From Candidatus Fischerbacteria bacterium RBG_13_37_8 (GTDB lineage Bacteria; Acidobacteriota; HRBIN11; MFGW01): 15,892 nt of DNA. Shown one piece after another: positions 13,030-15,892 of this stretch. A model generated the notes under the pieces. It made no database searches. It was not told where the DNA came from and saw nothing but the letters and a program-made list of their open reading frames with translations. The stretch spans positions 793 to 16,684 of the forward strand of contig MFGW01000112.1 in assembly GCA_001780385.1 (NCBI GenBank), given 5' to 3'. Numbering within the stretch: the first letter of the stretch is position 1; every line of letters begins with the position of its first letter. The translations under genes and the position numbers were made by a program.

Positions 13030-14771
13030 TTTTGTGCTAATGAATTTTTTAAAATATTTCCGAATTCACCATGTTGATAAGCATTTACAAAAGCTTTTAC
13101 CACTTTTGGATCAAAGCGGGTATTTGAAAATTGCATAATTCTTTCAACGGCTTTTTCTTGTTTCATAGCTGCCTGGTAGGGGCGTTCGGTTGTCATAGCA
13201 TCAAAAGTATCTGCAAGACCTATTATTCGTGCTATTATTGGAATGGTTTCGCCTTTTAATTTAAGAGGGTATCCACTTCCATCCCAGAATTCATGATGAT
13301 AATGCATTCCTGCAAGCATTTCTTTCAACTGAGGAATCTGGCTCATTATTTTTGCTCCCTTCTCCGGATGGGTTTTCATAATTTCATATTCTTCTTCATT
13401 AAGTGCTTCAGGTTTCTGCAGTATTCTATCATCTATCCCAATTTTTCCTACATCATGGAGAAGAGCTGAAATCTCTATTTTATCAATTTCTACCTGCGTA
13501 AAATTTAAATAGCGGGCTATTATTGATGATATTGCCATAACCCTCTCAGAATGTCCTTTTGTATAAGGATCTTTCGCATCTATGGCTGCAACAAGCATTT
13601 TAATACCATTTAAAAATAATTGCCTGTTTTCTTCCGCAGCTTTTTTTAATGATAAAATATAATTGCTGATTTCATCAGTCATCAAATTAAACGTAGTGGC
13701 AAGTTGTTCAATTTCATAGGTGGAACGCACATCGATTTTTTTATTAAAATTACGTTCTTTGGCCATTGACATTGCGAAACCTGCGAGGGAACGTATAGGT
13801 GAGGATGTTTCACGTGCAAAAAATACTGCCAGAAGAAGAGCAATCAAAGCTGAAATTGCAACCCATTTCATTGCTGTGTTGACTGTCCGTTGAATGTCTG
13901 CAAGCGCAAGGGATGTCTCTATTTGAGCGAATACTCCCCAATTATAATCAGGAACAGCTTTATAAGAACCGAGCATCTCAACTTTCTTCCCGCCTATTGT
14001 ATCCTCATATTTCATCACATTGCTTAATCGGCCGCCTTTTGTTCTAAAATCTTTTACCAGTTCATTATTTGCCATTGATTTATGCTGCAGTAATGCTTCT
14101 TCATCAGCATCTAAAAAAAGAAATCCCTTATCATCCACAACGAATACTCTGCGTCCCTCCATGGTTTTTCCGATAATTGTATTAAGGATTGGCTGCATAT
14201 TTAATGTAACTATTATGGCACCTATTGGTGTTCTATTGGAATCTGTTAAGGGAATGCCAAGAACAAGTAAAGGCAAGATTTTACCATTCGCACTTCGCGT
14301 TAGGTAGGGATCAGATATATAATCAGTTCCTCTCGTTGCAAGCACGAAAGCATTTTGCATCAACTGCTGCAAAGTAGCATCACCGATATTTTCTCCAGCA
14401 CGTATCCCCTCCGCATTATTATTAAAAAATATAACGCTAGTCCATTGCCCGTTTTTTAATAATTCATTGAGAAATTGTTCCTGAGCAATATTTTTTAAGA
14501 ATATATTTAATTTCTCCGTATCATAAATCCCGGCAATTCTTAATGATGAAGCAAGATCATTAAGCCTGTTTCTATGCGAAGTCAGGTAATAATTTATGCT
14601 GGAAGCAACATTATCAAGAATTGAAAATTGAAGCTCCAATTCCTTGTTTAGAATATGCTGTTTATAGGTGTTGGTCATTTTATAAACTGTTATGGTAAGC
14701 GGAATGATAGAAATAAGAGTCAGTATTATTAAAAGGTAATGGAGAATTGATAAGCGAATTTTTTTCGCCAT
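13023..14771 (-). CDS. Membrane sensor with dCache-like, HAMP and HD-GYP domains (probable c-di-GMP phosphodiesterase)
   Basis: 582 residues. A first membrane helix (about 9-29), a periplasmic region of about 270 residues with the look of a dCache ligand-binding domain, a second helix (about 303-319), HAMP (about 320-375), a short coiled linker, and HD-GYP (about 390-570). The catalytic set is complete: H407 (GHSER), H439-D440 (LLHDVGK), H468, HH at 492-493 with DGSGYP (497-502), then ARI and D521. The family hydrolyses cyclic di-GMP. In the usual GYPxGL stretch the Gly is Lys (GYPLKL), a small departure. ATG at 14771 overlaps the cyclase stop in TAATG, so translation is coupled. The signal sensed cannot be read from the sequence. 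The last codon and stop come from an interspersed repeat. Confidence 0.93.
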   Translation of the reverse strand: MAKKIRLSILHYLLIILTLISIIPLTITVYKMTNTYKQHILNKELELQFSILDNVASSINYYLTSHRNRLNDLASSLRIAGIYDTEKLNIFLKNIAQEQFLNELLKNGQWTSVIFFNNNAEGIRAGENIGDATLQQLMQNAFVLATRGTDYISDPYLTRSANGKILPLLVLGIPLTDSNRTPIGAIIVTLNMQPILNTIIGKTMEGRRVFVVDDKGFLFLDADEEALLQHKSMANNELVKDFRTKGGRLSNVMKYEDTIGGKKVEMLGSYKAVPDYNWGVFAQIETSLALADIQRTVNTAMKWVAISALIALLLAVFFARETSSPIRSLAGFAMSMAKERNFNKKIDVRSTYEIEQLATTFNLMTDEISNYILSLKKAAEENRQLFLNGIKMLVAAIDAKDPYTKGHSERVMAISSIIARYLNFTQVEIDKIEISALLHDVGKIGIDDRILQKPEALNEEEYEIMKTHPEKGAKIMSQIPQLKEMLAGMHYHHEFWDGSGYPLKLKGETIPIIARIIGLADTFDAMTTERPYQAAMKQEKAVERIMQFSNTRFDPKVVKAFVNAYQHGEFGNILKNSLAQKT

Positions 14772-15892
14772 TATTTAATTCCTGTAACCTCGTAAACGTT
14801 AATTTTTTTAACCAGACCTTTCAATTCAAAATCCCCAAGATAATTAACCTGAAATTTATCCCCTATATATTTATAGGTATCTGCTGAAATCACTATTTGA
14901 CTGGGTTTCGCAACTAAAGATTCCAAGCGTGAAGCAACATTTACGGTATTTCCAAGCACTGTATATTCTATACGTTTTGGAGATCCAATATCTCCTGCTA
15001 CTACCTTGCCAGAATTAATGCCGATTCTTATTTGAATCGGGTCTTTTTCTTTTCTTTCCTTGTTAAATATTTTTAAACGTTCTATCATTTGCAGTGCAGT
15101 TTTAACACAACGATACGCATGATCTTTTTGCGGATAAGGCGCCCCAAAAACTGCCATGAGTGCATCACCTATAAATTTGTCCAGTGTTCCTTCATTCTGA
15201 AATATTATTTCTGTCATTTCTGCAAAAAAATCATTAAGCAAAACAGCAATATATTGAGGCTCACATTTCTCCGATACGGAGGTAAATCCTACAATATCCG
15301 CAAACATGATGGATACTTCCTGTTCACTGATATTAAAATAATTTTCAGTAACCTTAGTATTAATTATCTGGTTGACGACGGATGGAGAATGATACCGTTC
15401 CAGGCGCGAACGCATTTCTTTTTCTTTCTGTACATTTTCATTAAGCCGTGCCTGTTCAATGGCAATCGCTGCATAATTAGCCAGTGCAGTAAGCAACTCG
15501 AGATCTTCTGTTGTTAATTTTCTTTTTTTTGAGGCGGTATCAACAAATATAACCCCGATAACATTTTCTTTTTTAGAGATGGGGACACACATTGCTGATT
15601 TTATATTATGCAGTATAATGCTTTGTCCTCCATGAAACCGGGGATCACTTTGTGCATCAAGAGTCAGTATTGATACTTTTTCCTTGACTACTTTTTCGAC
15701 AATAGTCTTACTGATCGTAATTGATTGACTGTCCACCTTCGGATTTTTATACTTTACTATTTTAGGTATCAGGTTCATCCTTAATTCATCGTACAGCATT
15801 AAAAAGCCCCGATCCACTGGCAAATATTCAAAAATATTATTCATCACTAATTCCAGGACATCATCCAAAGGTTGCACGGTGATAAGACTCTG
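14771..15892 (-). CDS. GAF domain plus class III adenylate/guanylate cyclase (5' end beyond window)
   Basis: Makes cyclic AMP (or GMP) in the cytoplasm under control of an N-terminal sensor. The frame is open to the window edge; 373 codons are visible. A GTG at 15877 is possible but lies at a GAF domain boundary, so the true start is probably further on, often with an FHA or other sensor domain. Numbering from that GTG: GAF about 5-145, coiled linker about 145-165, cyclase about 185-365. Metal-binding D194 (FADIVGFT) and D238 (FIGDALMAVFG). Base-selecting residues K234 and T306 fit the Lys/Thr pair of bacterial adenylate cyclases, so cAMP is favoured. Transition-state N313 and R317 are present. 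Its stop overlaps the HD-GYP start by one base. Confidence 0.92.
   Translation of the reverse strand, partial: QSLITVQPLDDVLELVMNNIFEYLPVDRGFLMLYDELRMNLIPKIVKYKNPKVDSQSITISKTIVEKVVKEKVSILTLDAQSDPRFHGGQSIILHNIKSAMCVPISKKENVIGVIFVDTASKKRKLTTEDLELLTALANYAAIAIEQARLNENVQKEKEMRSRLERYHSPSVVNQIINTKVTENYFNISEQEVSIMFADIVGFTSVSEKCEPQYIAVLLNDFFAEMTEIIFQNEGTLDKFIGDALMAVFGAPYPQKDHAYRCVKTALQMIERLKIFNKERKEKDPIQIRIGINSGKVVAGDIGSPKRIEYTVLGNTVNVASRLESLVAKPSQIVISADTYKYIGDKFQVNYLGDFELKGLVKKINVYEVTGIK

Overview
The window looks like chromosome from a low-GC (around 40% by eye, not counted), Gram-negative-type bacterium. The evidence is a lipobox TPR lipoprotein, an LpxL-type acyltransferase, a split ATP synthase operon with a signal-peptide-bearing c subunit, and cyclase and HD-GYP second-messenger proteins. 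The lineage cannot be fixed from the sequence. The gene families and interspersed repeats would fit Desulfobacterota-like, anammox-planctomycete-like or other uncultured groups; this is weak inference. Apart from one gene tail at the left edge (1-192, + strand), every gene is on the minus strand, so transcription runs from high to low coordinates.

In transcription order: (1) 15892-13023, a class III nucleotidyl cyclase with a GAF domain, cut by the window edge, overlapping by one base a membrane-bound HD-GYP protein. These are a cAMP-type and a c-di-GMP-type signalling protein made as a coupled pair. (2) 12932-9833, a TPR lipoprotein, ftsY (SRP receptor) and ribD (riboflavin synthesis), separated by repeat-filled gaps. 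(3) 9725-5936, nuoL and nuoM, two antiporter-like proton-pumping subunits of complex I, without nuoK before them or nuoN after them, behind a good sigma70-type promoter. (4) 5799-4146, atpZ-atpI-atpB-atpE, only the membrane (Fo a and c) part of the ATP synthase. (5) 4120-248, pyrR-pyrB-pyrC and an LpxL-like acyltransferase. pyrR starts 25 bases after atpE, so the Fo genes and the pyrimidine genes look like one transcript, with no room for the usual PyrR leader attenuator.

The most unusual feature is a set of short interspersed repeats in the gaps, and in one place inside a gene. A palindromic element (core GTAGGGGC...GCCC, flanked by GCACAAA) lies between ftsY and ribD and against the nuoM stop. 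A shortened version lies in frame inside the acyltransferase, where it supplies about 13 residues. A second repeat (AACGT..AATAAA..AAGGCACA) provides the last codon and stop of both ftsY and the HD-GYP gene. Ten heptamers of the (A/G)GGGACT type sit between the TPR gene and ftsY. A 112-base structured element separates nuoL from nuoM. No tRNA, rRNA, CRISPR array, transposase or phage gene was seen. All gene-free gaps are under 200 bases, and none holds a convincing rho-independent terminator.
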